A stretch of DNA of 64,000 nt from Danio rerio (Eukaryota > Chordata > Actinopteri > Cypriniformes > Danionidae), in assembly GCF_049306965.1 (NCBI RefSeq), contig NC_133178.1, positions 57,623,001-57,687,000 of the forward strand. The letters run 5' to 3'. The stretch's first letter is position 1. Each line of letters starts with the position of its first letter. The position numbers were made by a program, and so were the translations under genes. A model generated the notes under the pieces. That model was not told the origin of the DNA. It saw nothing but the letters and a program-made list of their open reading frames with translations, and searched no databases. Below are positions 34,705-47,582 of the stretch, piece by piece.

Positions 34705-36240
34705 ACATGCAATTGAAACCAGAAGTTTAAATCCACTCTAAAAAAAGGAACATAACCATTTAAAAAAAATGTCTGATGGTAAAGCATACTAAACGTTTAC
34801 TATTTTAGGTCCGTTAGGATTACATACAATATTTACATTCGCTTAATGCCAGAATAATGAGAGAATTTGTTTTTGAGTTTTTTTCATTATTTTCTAGACA
34901 GTCAAAAGTTTACATACATTTCTTTGGTATTTTTTTAGCTTTGCTTTTAAACTGTATAACTTTGGTCAAATGTTTTGTCTTGTTTGCACAAGCTTACAAT
35001 TGTTATGTCTTGTTTGCACAAGCTTTTTCAACTCTACCCGCAAATTTTCTATAGGGTTGAATTCAGGGCTTTTTGATTGCCACTCACATTCACTCTGTTG
35101 TCCTTAAAGCACATTTTGACTGATTTGGCAGTATGCTTAGAGTCATGGTCTGTTTGGAAGACCCATTTGTGGCCAAATTCCCTGGCTGATGTCTTGAGAT
35201 GTTGCTTCAGTATTTCTACATAATGCTCTTTCTTCATGATGCCATCTATGCTGTGAAGTGGACCAGTGCCTCCTGCAGCAATTACAGCCTGTAGACGCTT
35301 CTTATAGTCAAGGATAAGTCCCCGAAGTTGTGCTGAAGGCATTTTGAACCAAGATCTACCACCACAGTAGATCTGGAACTGTGCTTTAAGTCATCGACCT
35401 GCTGAAACATTCAACACTGGAGTAACTATAGCCACTTAACTGATTCCTAAACACTGTTCTTCAGAATCCGCTGATACTGGGTGGAAACCATGTGACCTTA
35501 AACTCTGACAAGGTTTCCAGTACGTGTGCTGCTAGCCACACATCCCCACGGCTTGATGGACACTCCACCATATTTTACAGTAGGGAGCAGGTTCTTCTCC
35601 TGGAACGCTGTTCTTTTTCCGCCATGCAAAGCACCTATGGTTGTGGCATCTATTCAGAGTATAATTTCCAAAATGATTCAGGTTTGTCCAGATGAGCTTC
35701 TTCATACCTCAAACAACTCTTCTTGATGGCAGTTTGCAAAAAAGCTTTTTTATATCGTCTTCCATTGAGCTTTTCTTTGTGAAGAAAACTGTGGAAAGAT
35801 GTATAAATACATTTTCAGCTGCAAGATGTTTCTGGAGCTCTTTAGAAGTTATCTGTGGTTTGTCTGTCACCACTCTAAACATTCTTCGCCTTTGTTTTTC
35901 AGAGATTTTACTTGGTCTAGCACCTTTTCTTCACAAGAAATGTTTCTGTGGCCTTCCATTTTCTTACTGAAAAACCGGGTAGAGTCAATTTTTATTTTTT
36001 TTTTGCATGCCCCAGCTGAACAATGCCTTGACAGAAAATTACCAGCGCCTTTCAGTTTTTCTTCATGTTTGTTTTTTTTCTTACAATGTAGTTGTAACAT
36101 GATATTTTACAATGAGGGTTTAGTTACTAATCAACAGATTCACTTCACACATGCCCAGATTAATTCTCATTACACATGTGAAAAAAGTCCTGTGGCAGAC
36201 ACAGCAGATGTTAGCTAATTTGAGATTAAAAAAAAAAATA
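34705..36240 (-). mobile_element. Tc1-like (Tdr-type) transposon remnant(s)
   Basis: The left end near 34709 (AATTGAAACCAGAAGTTTAA) resembles the Tdr/Sleeping Beauty-type terminus, with a second such motif (AAAAGTTTACATACATTTC) near 34905. The minus strand 35342-35060 encodes a transposase C-terminal part (GTGPLHSIDGIMKKEHYVEI, then DSKHTAK, the D-PKHTAK region). From about 35490 to 35960 the minus strand resembles the upstream part of a Tc1 transposase and its leader. Multiple breaks; possibly two overlapping elements. Confidence 0.7.
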
Positions 36241-37229
36241 GATATACAAAGGTATCTGTCTGTGTATAAATTTTTAATGCAAGTTGTTGCTGTGAATGTT
36301 TTGGCTGGGAGGTGAGCAAATTAATGGCTACAAAAACCTGCATCAGTTGTAACATCAAAACTCTTGGTTAGTTTTAACATGAGTGAAATATTATATCCCA
36401 AGCAAATTTTACTGTATATGTTTTAATTTAAGCAATCCTAACTGTTAAAAGAGAAAGACTTTAATGTAGTTTGGGTTCAGTGTTTGACCTGTACTCTTTG
36501 GGATCAGAGCCTGCATACACAAGTAAAGTTCACTTCAGTTGTTGAAGCTGATACACATTTTATTCAGCTTTGTAACATGGCACACACCAATAAAACAAGC
36601 TCAGTGTGTAATAATAACCTTACAAATGCATTTTTGGGTCATAATTCTTATTGTATAATGTTACACCTCATCCTTGTGTAACAAAATAAAATAAGTACTT
36701 ACTCACACTATTTACTCATTCTGTTAAAAATTAAATTGTGCATTTTCTGTTTGCGCTGCCATAACATTTAAATGACATTTAAACACACTGGCTTAAAAGA
36801 TCTCAAAGATATTGTCAGAAAATTAAAAATGTTACAGCTCTTCCCAGTCTCCCCTATGCTGTTAACATCTAACCATGAACGAATTATTATGCTATTATTG
36901 GACTTTACCAGTATATCCATACCGATCTGCTGTTTGGCTCGCTATAATTGTTCAGTTTTAGCTATTTGTTGTGGAATTTCTATGCATGTGCTTTTTGGAA
37001 AGGAAATCAGTGCAAAAAAAATAATCTAGCAACAAGATTTTAAAAGTTGGCAACACTGACCTCAAGTGGTGAATTTATAGTCGGAGAGTATGTTGAGTCG
37101 ATAGTATTTTGACCGACATGACATCGATTGAATAATTTTGACGGAAATGTGAGCATATTATAATTTAGGTTTTCTTGTATTACAATGACAATACATTTTA
37201 TAAATATGCTTTAAGTTTATTTTATTCTA
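36241..37229. other. Intergenic, no gene seen
   Basis: Short frames (36484-36681, 36772-37029) have no domain or conservation clue. Confidence 0.5.
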
Positions 37230-37285
<56 letters not shown>

Positions 37286-37288
37286 ATA

Positions 37289-37324
<36 letters not shown>

Positions 37325-37332
37325 GGGGGGGG
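37230..37332. repeat. (TC)n-(TG)n-G run compound microsatellite
   Basis: About 25 TC units, a short TATATT link, about 16 TG units, then a run of G (37322-37332). Confidence 0.95.
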
Positions 37333-38069
37333 TGTTTGTGTGTAGAATGAAAAAAAAGAAAGAAAAATATAAATATATTCAAGCGATTGGCGCCCTCTTT
37401 TGGTTAAAATTATGTACTATTCTTGAAATGGACATTGACAGCAGGGGTCGCTGAAAGACTTCTTTCTGTGAAGACAAAATGTTGGGCCTATATTGTTCTA
37501 TGCGACCCCATTATAAAACGTAACTGGCATATTACATCTTGTATGAAGATACAATTTATACCATGAAAAAAACGTGTCTAGCTCTTTATTCTTAAATATT
37601 ACTTATTAGGCTACATTATAATAGTTTATTCATTTACTTATTTGAACATCATCTTTTATTAATTACAAAATATGTAAGTTATTATTAATAATATTAATTA
37701 TTGTTTTTTAAATACCTCTGATTTTTTCATTAAAACCATACCACTCCCTGACCCCAGTGGAAACATCTGCGCTGAGTTTATAATATAATCAACAAATATA
37801 GGCTATAGCCCATATGTTGTATTGTGACATTCTTTTTAAAATAAAAAAATTAAGGAGATGCCCTTGACATTTTTTCCCACTCGCGTTTTCCATTAAACAT
37901 ATTTTTTATTTTCATTGTATATTTACAGAATTCCCCATATATTTCTGTAAAGTATTGTTTCATATGCCTTTATTATTCATGTTTATCATGCAGCCTGTAT
38001 TATTCGGTTCCAATAATAAAAAATTTAAGAATTCAGCAGCCCATTTTAATGAGCATACTTTTATGGATG

Positions 38070-38311
38070 ATATTGCTAAAATTAACTGTTTTCTCGCAAT
38101 CTTGGTAGATATTACTAGAGAAAATAAGCTGGTTGAGATATGCATCTTTTGGGTGTATGTACTTGAACCATCCCACAAATCCGTCACCCAATAGTCTGTC
38201 AAGGGGTGTGGCTGTAAAACCTCGTTTAAAAGTTCCACAATGAACTCTGTCTTCACAGCACTCTTCAGCTTCTGTTTAAGACACTTAGTCTGAACATCTA
38301 AAGTCGAAAAC
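38070..38311 (+). promoter_or_regulatory. Conserved upstream block of hbbe1 copy 1
   Basis: About 240 bp, nearly identical at 46645-46876 and 55370-55593. It contains CCAAT (38188-38192, inside CACCCAAT), GGGGTGTGG (38203-38211, inverted CACCC) and TTTAAAA (38224-38230), which is probably a weak TATA. The 5' part (TGGTAGATATTACT...GAGATATGCATC) is equally conserved and so may be regulatory. Confidence 0.8.
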
Positions 38312-38950
38312 ATGGTTGTGTGGACAGACTTCGAGAAGGCCACCATTCAAGATATCTTCGCCAAGGCTGACTACGACGTCATCGGTCCTCAGGCTCTGGC
38401 AAGGTAATGAGTCTTGGAGCTTATATTAACTTATATTTATAACATTACATAAGGCAGGAGACTGGTTTCGAGACAGCTGCTCTAATAAAATTTGTTTTCA
38501 TCAGGTGTCTCATCGTGTACCCCTGGACTCAGCGGTACTTCGCCAAGTTTGGAAACCTCTACAATGCCGCTGCCATCCTGGGAAACCCAATGGTTGCTGC
38601 CCACGGTAAAACTGTGCTCAAGGGTCTGGAGCTGGCAGTGAAGAACATGGACAACATCAAGGCCACCTATGCTGATTTAAGTGTGCTGCACTCCGAGAAG
38701 CTCCACGTAGATCCCGACAACTTCAGGGTAAGCTGACATCCAGATTACGGATGTTTTTAAGAAAGTCTTTGGTTATTCATGATATGTGTCGATATAACCC
38801 TACTCTTGTGTCCTCTCACAGCTTTTGGCTGATTGCTTGACCATCGTTGTTGCTGCTCAGATGGGTGCTGGATTCACACCTGAAGTTCAGGCCGCTTTCC
38901 AGAAATTCATCGCTGTCGCCGTGTCCGCTCTGGGAAGACAGTACCACTAA
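38312..38950 (+). CDS. hbbe1: Embryonic beta-globin hbbe1, copy 1
   Basis: Beta chain of embryonic/larval haemoglobin. Exons are 38312-38403 (92 b), 38505-38727 (223 b) and 38822-38950 (129 b), giving 147 aa starting [10 protein letters not shown] and ending GRQYH. Haem histidines are at 64 and 93, with Ser after the proximal His. Val replaces Glu after the initiator Val compared with adult beta, which may weaken phosphate binding. AATAAA is at 39012-39017. The protein is identical to copies 2 and 3; intron 1 is identical to copy 2. It is the array copy nearest the adult genes and has no divergent alpha partner immediately upstream (the nearest is hbaa2, same strand, 8 kb away). Suffix (hbbe1.1, .2 or .3) not assigned. 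Confidence 0.96.
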
Positions 38951-39017
38951 ATACAGACAGAGAGAGATTATAATGTTTCCACTAAAGAATGTGCTATTCT
39001 GAGTTGAAGCAAATAAA

Positions 39018-42000
39018 TATTTCACTATTCAATGTTCAGTGTATTCTGTGCTCTTTTTATATTCGCATGAATTCAGGTGTCTTTGGAAATTTATTTGACT
39101 AAAAAAGAAAGAAGAAGCTTGCTTGTTAACATATTAGCTTTAATTAACACCAAGTTTGTGCATAATCACAAAATGATTTTTTTTAAAATTGAATATTATC
39201 AAAACAATTTAAATAAATATAAAGAAAATATACATTTACCTACTTCAAGACTTGAAATAACCTGATAAAATGCAAAAAGAAAAATCATATCCATATACAT
39301 CTATCAAAGTCCTCAATATTACATTGTGCCATCCTAAATTAAAATATCATTTGTATTTGCAGTCATGGTGTCTTTCAGGTCGCCAACTGAGTTTGTTTTA
39401 GTATGACGAACGTTTTAGAAATAGATAAAAATAATAACCCTATAACAGAAGACATGTCAGCTATTCAAAATTTAATCTACATAATGGGAAATATCAGATT
39501 TTAAAATTGTATATTAAAAATCAACTGCGATTGATTGTGTGTTTAGAATTCGCTGAAATTTGTTATTTAGGTAGTAAAAATGTTGAGTGGAAAGAAAATG
39601 TTTAACGTATAGTGTAATAAAGGGACCGTCACTCCATATAACCTATTTATTGTAATATTCACGTTAGTTGTTTGCACTGTAAAAACGATTAGTTATTTTA
39701 CTTTAAAAAGTAAGTAAACCAGTTGCCTTAAAAACAACAAGTTGATTTAATTTTTAAAAGTCAGTAAACCCCTTGATTTAACTTTTATTATTATGCATAG
39801 CTTGTTTACTTAATAAGGAAACGAGTTACTCTCCTTTTAAGAATGGCTTAGTCCGATAAGTTTGAATGAGTAGGCTACGACATCTGTACAGTTAAAACAT
39901 GCAAAGCCATATCTTGTCTGCAGAGCAGGAATAGTGCCCCGTAATTTTGCTCTGTGCGTGCAATTTACCAATCTCTTTTATTGTGGGGAATTTGAAAGAT
40001 GTGCATCATTTCACTCGAAAGTTTGGAGTTTTTTTCACAATAACATTTTACATTTTGCCATGTCCCACAATTAATTGCTTGTGATATTTTCGTGATTGAA
40101 CGTAAATCAGACGTAATGTGCTCTAAAAACAGACACGTTTTATGACGTTGTACTCTATAAGAAGGCCTGCACTATCAAGTACTAGCTTTAACTACAGCAG
40201 CATAAGTCACATGCGTTAATGTATGAATAATGGCAACCTTAGTTATATGTTAGTACATATTTTTATGTGTGACATAATTAAGCATACAATAACATGTAAT
40301 AAGTTGTGTTAAATTTGCAACTAAAAGTGTTCTTTCTCATAGAGTTACATTTAGCTTGTGTTAATTAATATAACAATTATCAAGCATGTACTTATAAGTT
40401 TGGCTGTACATGCTACATAAACATGCTGTACAGTTCTCAATCGCATCATCTCATCAGTTCATCTTCAGTTACCACATATTAGTACATAATTTTTGTTATT
40501 GTAAAGTGTTAAACATATTTCTATAAGTTATGTTAATATATAATTCCCCACCGAGCCCGTGGATATTTGACTATCGACTATTAGTGATGGTGGCAGGTGA
40601 ATTTAGCGATGTACTCCTGGTAGAGTAAAAATCCTGGTTGCATTACATGTTTAAGCTGAAGCAAATTAACGAGTTCGTTGAACTTATGTTTTTTAACTGA
40701 CTTACATACTTGCTTAATTTATAAAATTCAGTTAGAACACGATTCTATCTTCATTTAATAAGTTGCAATGATTTAAAAACATTTGCTGAACTGACTAATT
40801 GATCATATACTTTGTACAAGTTAAGGATGAATTTAGTCACACGAGAACAACCACAGGCTCTTTGAGGTTTTCCTTTAGGAAACAGAGAATAATGAGGGGC
40901 CCACTTCTATTTTCTTTTATTAAGTGTATTTGAAGAGACGGAAAATAATAATTTAATTCAAATCATCTTTATTTCTATAGCGCTTTTACAATGCAAACAA
41001 TGACAAAGCAGCTTAACATAGTAAATTGAAACTGTCAGTCTAGTTTTCAGAGTTATAGTTAAGTTTAATTTAGTTCAGCGTGGTTTAACTTTCATTGCTG
41101 AAAGTCCAAACACTGAAGAAAAAATCTATCTATGCGCAGCTCCAAAGTCCTAAAAGCAGACAAAACAAACGAACGAATCGATTGATTGATTGATTGATTG
41201 ATTGAATGAATGAATGAATTTCATAATGTACATAGGAACAGAAAACAAGCAAGTGTATTACATTATAGCCCTCGTTAAAGTTTATAACATTGTTAAAAAA
41301 ATTATTTTATTTTCTAAAAAATGTTGCAAAACTAATAAATATTTGGTACCAAAGTGTGTTTAGGCCTACTGTGTGTTTCATAAATCGCTATTACAAAGAT
41401 ATTCAGGTTAGTTTAAATTAGCTTAAACAGTTATTATTTATTTTAGATTTCAAGTGTTTTTATTCAATCAAAAGAGCAATTTAGTTTAATACATTTATAG
41501 TCAACAGTTAATTAATCAATCAATTAATCAACCAGTTTTGTTCGTTTGTTTACAGGGTATAAAAACAGGGTATAGACAATTAAGACAAAGTTAATGTCTT
41601 CACAACCATCTGTCTTCAAATCCATGAGTGTTGGCTACTTCTGTATAATTGAGTAGCGTTTTCTCTCTGCATAGAGAGATGTTTTAAGTTTCTATACGAG
41701 TTAAATAAGAGTTTGAAGTTAATTTGTCTTTTTTAAGATTGTTTCTTTACATGACAAAAAAACCCACATTAAATCGAGTTAGAACATCAAAATCTCTGCA
41801 CAGATTAAAAAAAAGACTTTAGAAAAGCAGATTTTGAACATTGTATAGTTTGTTGCCGGAGGGACGAAAAATAAACAGCAAAAACACATCAAAGAAGCGT
41901 GGTTTGAGTGCATGGAAGTCTAGTCGGGGTGAAAGGTCATAATATCATACACCCCGGATTATTAGATTATAGCCTTCGTTAAAATATTAATTTCTTAATA

Positions 42001-43267
42001 AAAGCTTTATTATGATTTCTAATAAAATGTTTTAAAATTAATACACATTTTGTTACAAAGTGTGGTTAGGTATCATAAAACGTTATTACAAAAATATTGA
42101 GGTTAGTTTAAAATAAAATAAAGCACATCAATGAAGCTTGGCTATCTTTTGAGTGGCCGTCGCTATAGTGTGGGTAAAAGGCCATGACTGGTAATTAGGC
42201 TTTAAGAGCCCACATTTGCAGTCCAGGGGCAAACTTCAGCCAGCATACAACAAAGCCAACTGTTTTGTGATTCATTTAAAAATTAATTGATTAAATAAGT
42301 TAAATAAAAAAAAAAACGTAATGAAAAGCAGATGGAGGTCAAAAGAGCTGCTGCGTCTCAGTTCATCAGTTTCCCATTGGTTAGTTGCAATTGTTGGTGC
42401 CCGACAGCTGTAATACTGTATCTGATGATGGCGTAAGAGAAAACCCGCAGGCTTTTCGATGTATGCATTTAAATAATTGCTTTATGAGGCAAAAGGTGGT
42501 GTGGACCAGCATTTATACATGTCTGTTCCGAATCTTCCATACGACCCTGAAACTGTGTGAATGGTGCTAAAATGCTGATTCATAATCTAAGACTAGGACT
42601 TGAATGCATCAGAAGCAGATAAATATGAACAAACGACATTAAAACTGAACGATAAAAAAAGAATACTATACCCCAGTAAATTGCATCCTACTTTAAACTA
42701 ACCATTAAATTAAGTACATTACAATAACAATTTCATAATAAAAACCTTTATTATACTAAAATGTTTTTAATTTGAACTCATTTTATTACGATATGTAATA
42801 AAACGTTATAACAATACTTAAACTTGAGTTTAAACTGCTTCAAATGTGAAATCTCATTTCTTTTAGATTTTAAATGATTTAAGCTTAAACAAAAGAGCAG
42901 ATTAGCTTTTTCTAATTTACAATTAATCAATCAAGATAAACCAATCGATTTATGCCTTTTAAAATGAAATCCAAGATTAATTTTATATGAAAGTTTTTAG
43001 TATTTAGACAATAAGCATATCCGTTCTTTTTTAAGGCGTAATCTAGATGTGAATATTCAATTCACTGCCTATATTAATACTTTAAACACAAATTACTTAC
43101 ATTGTAATCGCTGACTGTATTTGAGTGTATCGCGAGAACAGTCTTTATACGTTGAAGGAATAAATTGGAGATGAAAATTGCACAAACTTTACATTTCTAC
43201 CTCCAGTCTTCATGCTCCAACAGGTTGTTTGTTTGATTGGTTGTTTTATTCTTGCTTTCATTTTGAT
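39018..43267. other. Intergenic, repeat fragments only
   Basis: It contains fragments of the CACTGTAAAA-type MITE (39675-39850 and 40651-40790), a common fish repeat piece (CATCTTTATTTCTATAGCGC at 40965-40984, continuing to about 41150) and a GATT repeat (41180-41218). No gene is supported; the short frame at 42385-42570 has no recognised domain. Confidence 0.5.
40950..41150. repeat. Fish-wide interspersed repeat fragment
   Basis: CATCTTTATTTCTATAGCGC, then CAAAGCAGCTTAACATAG. I recognise the motif as widely dispersed in cyprinid DNA; family name not certain. Confidence 0.55.
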
Positions 43268-43268
43268 A

Positions 43269-43494
43269 TACTGTAAAACGTTTAACATTGGTTAAACTTA
43301 CAAACTCAAGTTCACCAGCTGCCTGGAAAATGTGAGTCAACTCAACTTTGAGAGATTCTTTGTTTCAATATTTACCTAAAACTCAACATCTTAAGTTGAA
43401 ACAAAGAATCTTTTTAATATGAGTTAACTGCATTTACAAGGCAGCTGGTGAACTTGAGTTTGCAAGTTTAACCAATGTCAAATGTTTTACAGTG
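43269..43494. mobile_element. Palindromic MITE with ACTGTAAAAC ends
   Basis: The left arm (ACTGTAAAACG..., then CAAGTTCACCAGCTGCC) is the near-perfect reverse complement of the right arm (GGCAGCTGGTGAACTTG, then GTTTTACAGT). Arms are about 100 bp with a short centre near 43375. Non-coding. Confidence 0.8.
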
Positions 43495-43769
43495 GTGTAA
43501 ATTATAAAATGTTCAGATTTTATAAATCTGAAATGTTCAATATTTGCTCTCGTTTCAGGTCCTCTAAATTAATTTAAAATCCCCCTTTTTTCTAACAAAC
43601 AAAAGCTAAAGACACTTTTAAAACTCATGTCTATATTGTTAGATTGCACTTGTCTCTCTCTATCCAACACATTTTAATTTGTTGGATTAATCGTTGTGTC
43701 TTTCCGTCTGTTTTACGTCGATGTTCATTAGTTTTATGTAGTATAACTGAAGTATGTTTGCTTTTATGC

Positions 43770-44597
43770 GAGAATGTTAAAGAGATGTTTAAAACACAAT
43801 TTTCTGACAAGCAAAACGGTGTTTATTACTGCAAGAACGTACACCACAGGCGTTTAGCTAATGTTTCAGTGCTACTCATGTTCATTGGGTTTTTAAAACT
43901 TATCAAATACAATTATAGCTCTTATTAAATTATCAGTAAAGCACAGAATAAACATGCACGTTAAAATAACAGTGTAACAAAAATGTTTCTAATACATACT
44001 ATTACAGTACATTTTTTAAAATCAGAATCTATTTCTTTTAGATAACCTTCAAAAGTTATTTTTAAAAAAAGTGCGATTGTATATTTCTTTTCCTTTTTAG
44101 ATTTTTTTCACATCCAAGCAGTCCATCAATGATTACTCCTGATTGATTGCTAATGAATTTGCTTAGATCTGCTTGACACCTCCCTTAGGTTTTTATGAAA
44201 TGTATATGCTTATTTTATTTATTTATTTATTTATTTATTTATTTGTTTGTTTGTTTATTTTATGTATAGGTACTTGATTTATTTGTTTATGTTGTTTTAT
44301 TCTTGATTTTATGTGGATTACCAAAATGTAGGGTATGTTATTGTCCATACTTTCACAGCATTATGTTCATTGACCAGTATACAGAATTAGGTAGCCTATT
44401 TAAGTTTTTATGTTAGACTCGTACCACACCTGTCTTTCAACAATTCCCTTATCAACAAACGTTTTAAAACACATTTTCCTGACAAGCAAAACAAACAATG
44501 TTATGAAATCATACACAACAGGCCTTTCGTTAATGTTTTTCATCATAATTTATTGTCTCAATACATAACAGAGAGTTTGGAGCACAGTGAAGTGTGT
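43770..44597. repeat. 3' flank of hbae1 copy 1, shared with copy 2
   Basis: The segments AGTAAAGCACAG (43936), TGATTGCT and TTGACACCTCC (about 44174), and TTTCACAGCATTATGTTCAT (44351-44370) through to the gene all have counterparts at 50845-51779. An older, weaker echo of the gene-proximal part occurs at 43780-43880. It carries a TTAT repeat at 44213-44262. No gene. Confidence 0.7.
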
Positions 44598-45192
44598 TTA
44601 TCTGTACTTCTCAGACATGGCCAGAGCCAGAGCTGAGAGGAACTTGTCCATTGCAACATGAGCCTCAGGAGTGAAATCGGCGGGGAACAAAGTGGCCAGA
44701 ACCACGAGGATGTTGTGGGACAGAATCTGCAGGAAATACAACAAACCAAATTAGTTTATAGCCACTATGAAAGTATCAAACTTGAGAACAACTGTTGATA
44801 GCGCTCACCTTGAAATTGGCGGGGTCCACACGCAGCTGGAAAGCATGGAGCTCACTGAGGTTCAGGAGTCCGGCATTAAGGTCATCGATTTTGCTGACAG
44901 CCTCAGCAACGCCTCCCATCACAGTCTTGCCGTGTTTCCTCACTGGGGCAGAGCCTGGGCTCAGGTCTTTCCAGTGAGAGAAGTAGGTCTTGGTCTGGGG
45001 GTAGACAATCAACATCCTAGGCAGAAACAAGACTATCAGAGACAGGCTTGAAGAAAACACAATGTTTAAGCGTATAACAACACATTAATTGCCATACCTG
45101 GAGAGAGCATCGTGTCCGATGTCGTCAGCCTTTCCAGCGATCTTGGCCCACAGGGTTTTGACGGCAGCTTTGTCTTTGGCAGAGAGACTCAT
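44598..45192 (-). CDS. hbae1: Embryonic alpha-globin hbae1, copy 1
   Basis: Alpha chain of embryonic/larval haemoglobin. Exons on the minus strand are 45192-45098 (95 b), 45016-44809 (208 b) and 44726-44598 (129 b), giving 143 aa starting [10 protein letters not shown] and ending MSEKYR. Haem histidines are at 60 and 89. All introns are GT-AG. AATAAA is at 44554-44549. The protein is identical to the copies at 51780 and 62749. It is divergent from hbbe1 copy 2 (1.7 kb between start codons) and convergent with hbbe1 copy 1. Suffix not assigned. Confidence 0.96.
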
Positions 45193-45248
45193 TGTGGAAG
45201 GATGACTTTACAGCAAACTTCTGTGTCTGAGGCCAGGAGGACAGGCTG

Positions 45249-45308
45249 TTTTATACTGCTCACAGGAAGCAGGGGGACCTCTGAGAGGCCCATAGTAAAA
45301 GAGAATTG
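45249..45308 (-). promoter_or_regulatory. hbae1 copy 1 promoter: TATAAAA and CCAAT
   Basis: On the minus strand, TATAAAA is at 45255-45249, 57 bases before the ATG, and CCAAT at 45308-45304. The CCAAT is not preserved in copy 2, and in copy 3 the whole region upstream of about 63413 is different. Confidence 0.8.
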
Positions 45309-46644
45309 GGGCTCCTCCCAACCACTGAGTCGACGTATAAATTTATCTTACACTTTCAATATTGTTTTATGAACGTGCCATGCAGTCTGTCTTTAATAAC
45401 ATGATGTACAAATTATAATCTTCATGTATCTCTTAGAGGTTTCTCATTATTGAATTTAGTTATTATGCGAAATGCCTGGAAAAGACTTTGAAAGATAAAC
45501 AAAACTGCCATTTTTTAAGTGTCAGTATGGAAAAGACAATAAACTGGCGGTTGCAGCAGTAGCTATAAAGCTTTTGCAGTTAGTATATTTCTTTTGCAAT
45601 CACTGATTTTGAATTGCAAATATTATCATAAAAAAAATCCAAAATAAATAATTATTTGGGCTGAATTTAAACAAATTATGTTGAACATTACTAAATTTAA
45701 TTTGTTTAAATTCAACATACAATTTTTTTGCAACAATTTTGCAGACATCTTTTTTTAAGTTTTGTCACTCATGTGCAATCATGACCTTGGATTAAATAAT
45801 AATGAATGCAAAGGTCAGCAATGAATTTCACTTCAGTTAGCTTAAACGACACACCCAAGAAACTCACCATTGTAAAAGATCAATAGCAAAAGTTAACCAT
45901 ACATTAGTAACTGTGTGGTAATTTACTTTGCTAAATAACTTAGGCTATTTTATATATTACATTAATGCGTTATCGCATTATCGAGATACATTGCGGAATT
46001 TATCTGGTTTGGAGAAAACGGAGGCAGGGATCTGAGAATAAAACAAATTTATTAAGAGATAGGCTACTAAATCCAGTGTATCAGTTCAGAATTGCTTATA
46101 ATCAAGTATTATTTATTAACTATTTGAAGAGTTCGAAAGCTGGGGCCATCTTATATTTTTTTCTTAGGCCTAAGCGTTTTATCAGGATGTTTAGGCTCAG
46201 TAATTTCTATTTATTAGCACGAAAAAGGCAATTTAAGTGAATTTCTGAATCTAAACAGCTACAAAAATCCTAGTTTATTTTAACATATAGAATTTGTATA
46301 TGTATATACCCCTAAATTATTTTAATCGGTTGGGTTTGTCTGTTTTCTAAACAAATTTGGGTCTAAACAATAATTGAATAAAGCAAACTCTATGTAAACT
46401 ATGCTAAGCACTAAAGAGAGAAAAACTGGTACGGTATAGTATGCATACAAACACGAAAAAAACTGAAGAACAGTGTGACAAAGGGATCTGTGTAGTGTAA
46501 ATAGAGTGCAAAATATATTCTTTAATTTATGCTTTATTATTTGGCTCACATTTGCAAATGATTTAATCTTGGTTAACAAACAAATTGACATAAATTCATA
46601 ATCATTTTATGTATGTGTTATTTATTACTAAATTGCATTTCAGC
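45309..46644. other. Intergenic between divergent hbae1 copy 1 and hbbe1 copy 2
   Basis: It contains a GACACACCCAAG block (45848-45859) followed by AAAGATCAATAGCAAAAGT. Both have counterparts in the same place of the next divergent pair (53936-53985). A palindrome-like fragment (GGGCTGAATTTAAACAAATT, 45658-45735) is related, in inverted orientation, to 49960-50080. No gene. Confidence 0.6.
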
Positions 46645-46876
46645 AAATATTGCTAAATTTAACAGTCTTGGTAGATATTACTTGAGAAAATAAGCTGGTT
46701 GAGATATGCATCTTTTGGGTGTATGTGCTTGAACCATCCCACAAACCCATCACCCAATAGCCTGTAAAGGGGTGTGGTGGTGAACCTTGTTTAAAAGTTC
46801 CACAGTGAACTCTGTCTTCACAGCACTCTTCAGCTTCTGTTTAAGACACTTAGTCTGAACATCTAAAGTCGAAAAC
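46645..46876 (+). promoter_or_regulatory. Conserved upstream block of hbbe1 copy 2
   Basis: CCAAT at 46754-46758, GGGGTGTGG at 46769-46777, TTTAAAA at 46790-46796. Nearly identical to 38070-38311 and 55370-55593. Confidence 0.8.
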
Positions 46877-47515
46877 ATGGTTGTGTGGACAGACTTCGAG
46901 AAGGCCACCATTCAAGATATCTTCGCCAAGGCTGACTACGACGTCATCGGTCCTCAGGCTCTGGCAAGGTAATGAGTCTTGGAGCTTATATTAACTTATA
47001 TTTATAACATTACATAAGGCAGGAGACTGGTTTCGAGACAGCTGCTCTAATAAAATTTGTTTTCATCAGGTGTCTTATCGTGTACCCCTGGACCCAGCGG
47101 TACTTCGCCAAGTTTGGAAACCTCTACAATGCCGCTGCCATCCTGGGAAACCCAATGGTTGCTGCCCACGGTAAAACTGTGCTCAAGGGTCTGGAGCTGG
47201 CTGTAAAGAACATGGACAACATCAAGGCCACCTATGCTGATTTAAGTGTGCTGCACTCCGAGAAGCTCCACGTAGATCCCGACAACTTCAGGGTAAGCTG
47301 ACATCCAGATTACGGATGTTTTTAAGAAAGTCTTTGGTTATTCATGATATGTGTCGATATAACCCTACTCTTGTGTCCTCTCACAGCTTTTGGCTGATTG
47401 CTTGACCATCGTTGTTGCTGCTCAGATGGGTGCTGGATTCACACCTGAAGTTCAGGCCGCTTTCCAGAAATTCATCGCTGTTGCGGTGTCCGCTCTGGGA
47501 AGACAGTACCACTAA
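46877..47515 (+). CDS. hbbe1: Embryonic beta-globin hbbe1, copy 2
   Basis: Exons are 46877-46968 (92 b), 47070-47292 (223 b) and 47387-47515 (129 b), giving 147 aa, identical in sequence to copies 1 and 3, with histidines at 64 and 93. Exon changes are silent (for example CTTATC for CTCATC at the start of exon 2, GTTGCG for GTCGCC in exon 3). Introns 1 and 2 match copy 1 base for base as far as I can see, while sequence beyond the poly(A) signal (AATAAA 47577-47582) diverges quickly. This suggests recent gene conversion between copies 1 and 2. It is head-to-head with hbae1 copy 1, implying shared erythroid regulation. Suffix not assigned. Confidence 0.96.
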
Positions 47516-47582
47516 ATACAGACAGAGAGAGATTATAATGTTTCCACTAAAGAATGTGCTATTCTGAGTTGAAGCAAATAAA

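Noticed and set aside
37960-38346. 128-aa minus frame across the hbbe1 promoter
   Set aside because: Overlaps the promoter and exon 1 of hbbe1 in antisense, with no recognisable protein features.
44767-45051. Plus-strand frame opposite hbae1 exon 2 (repeated at 51964 and 62930)
   Set aside because: Antisense shadow of a conserved globin exon; recurs only because the exon does.
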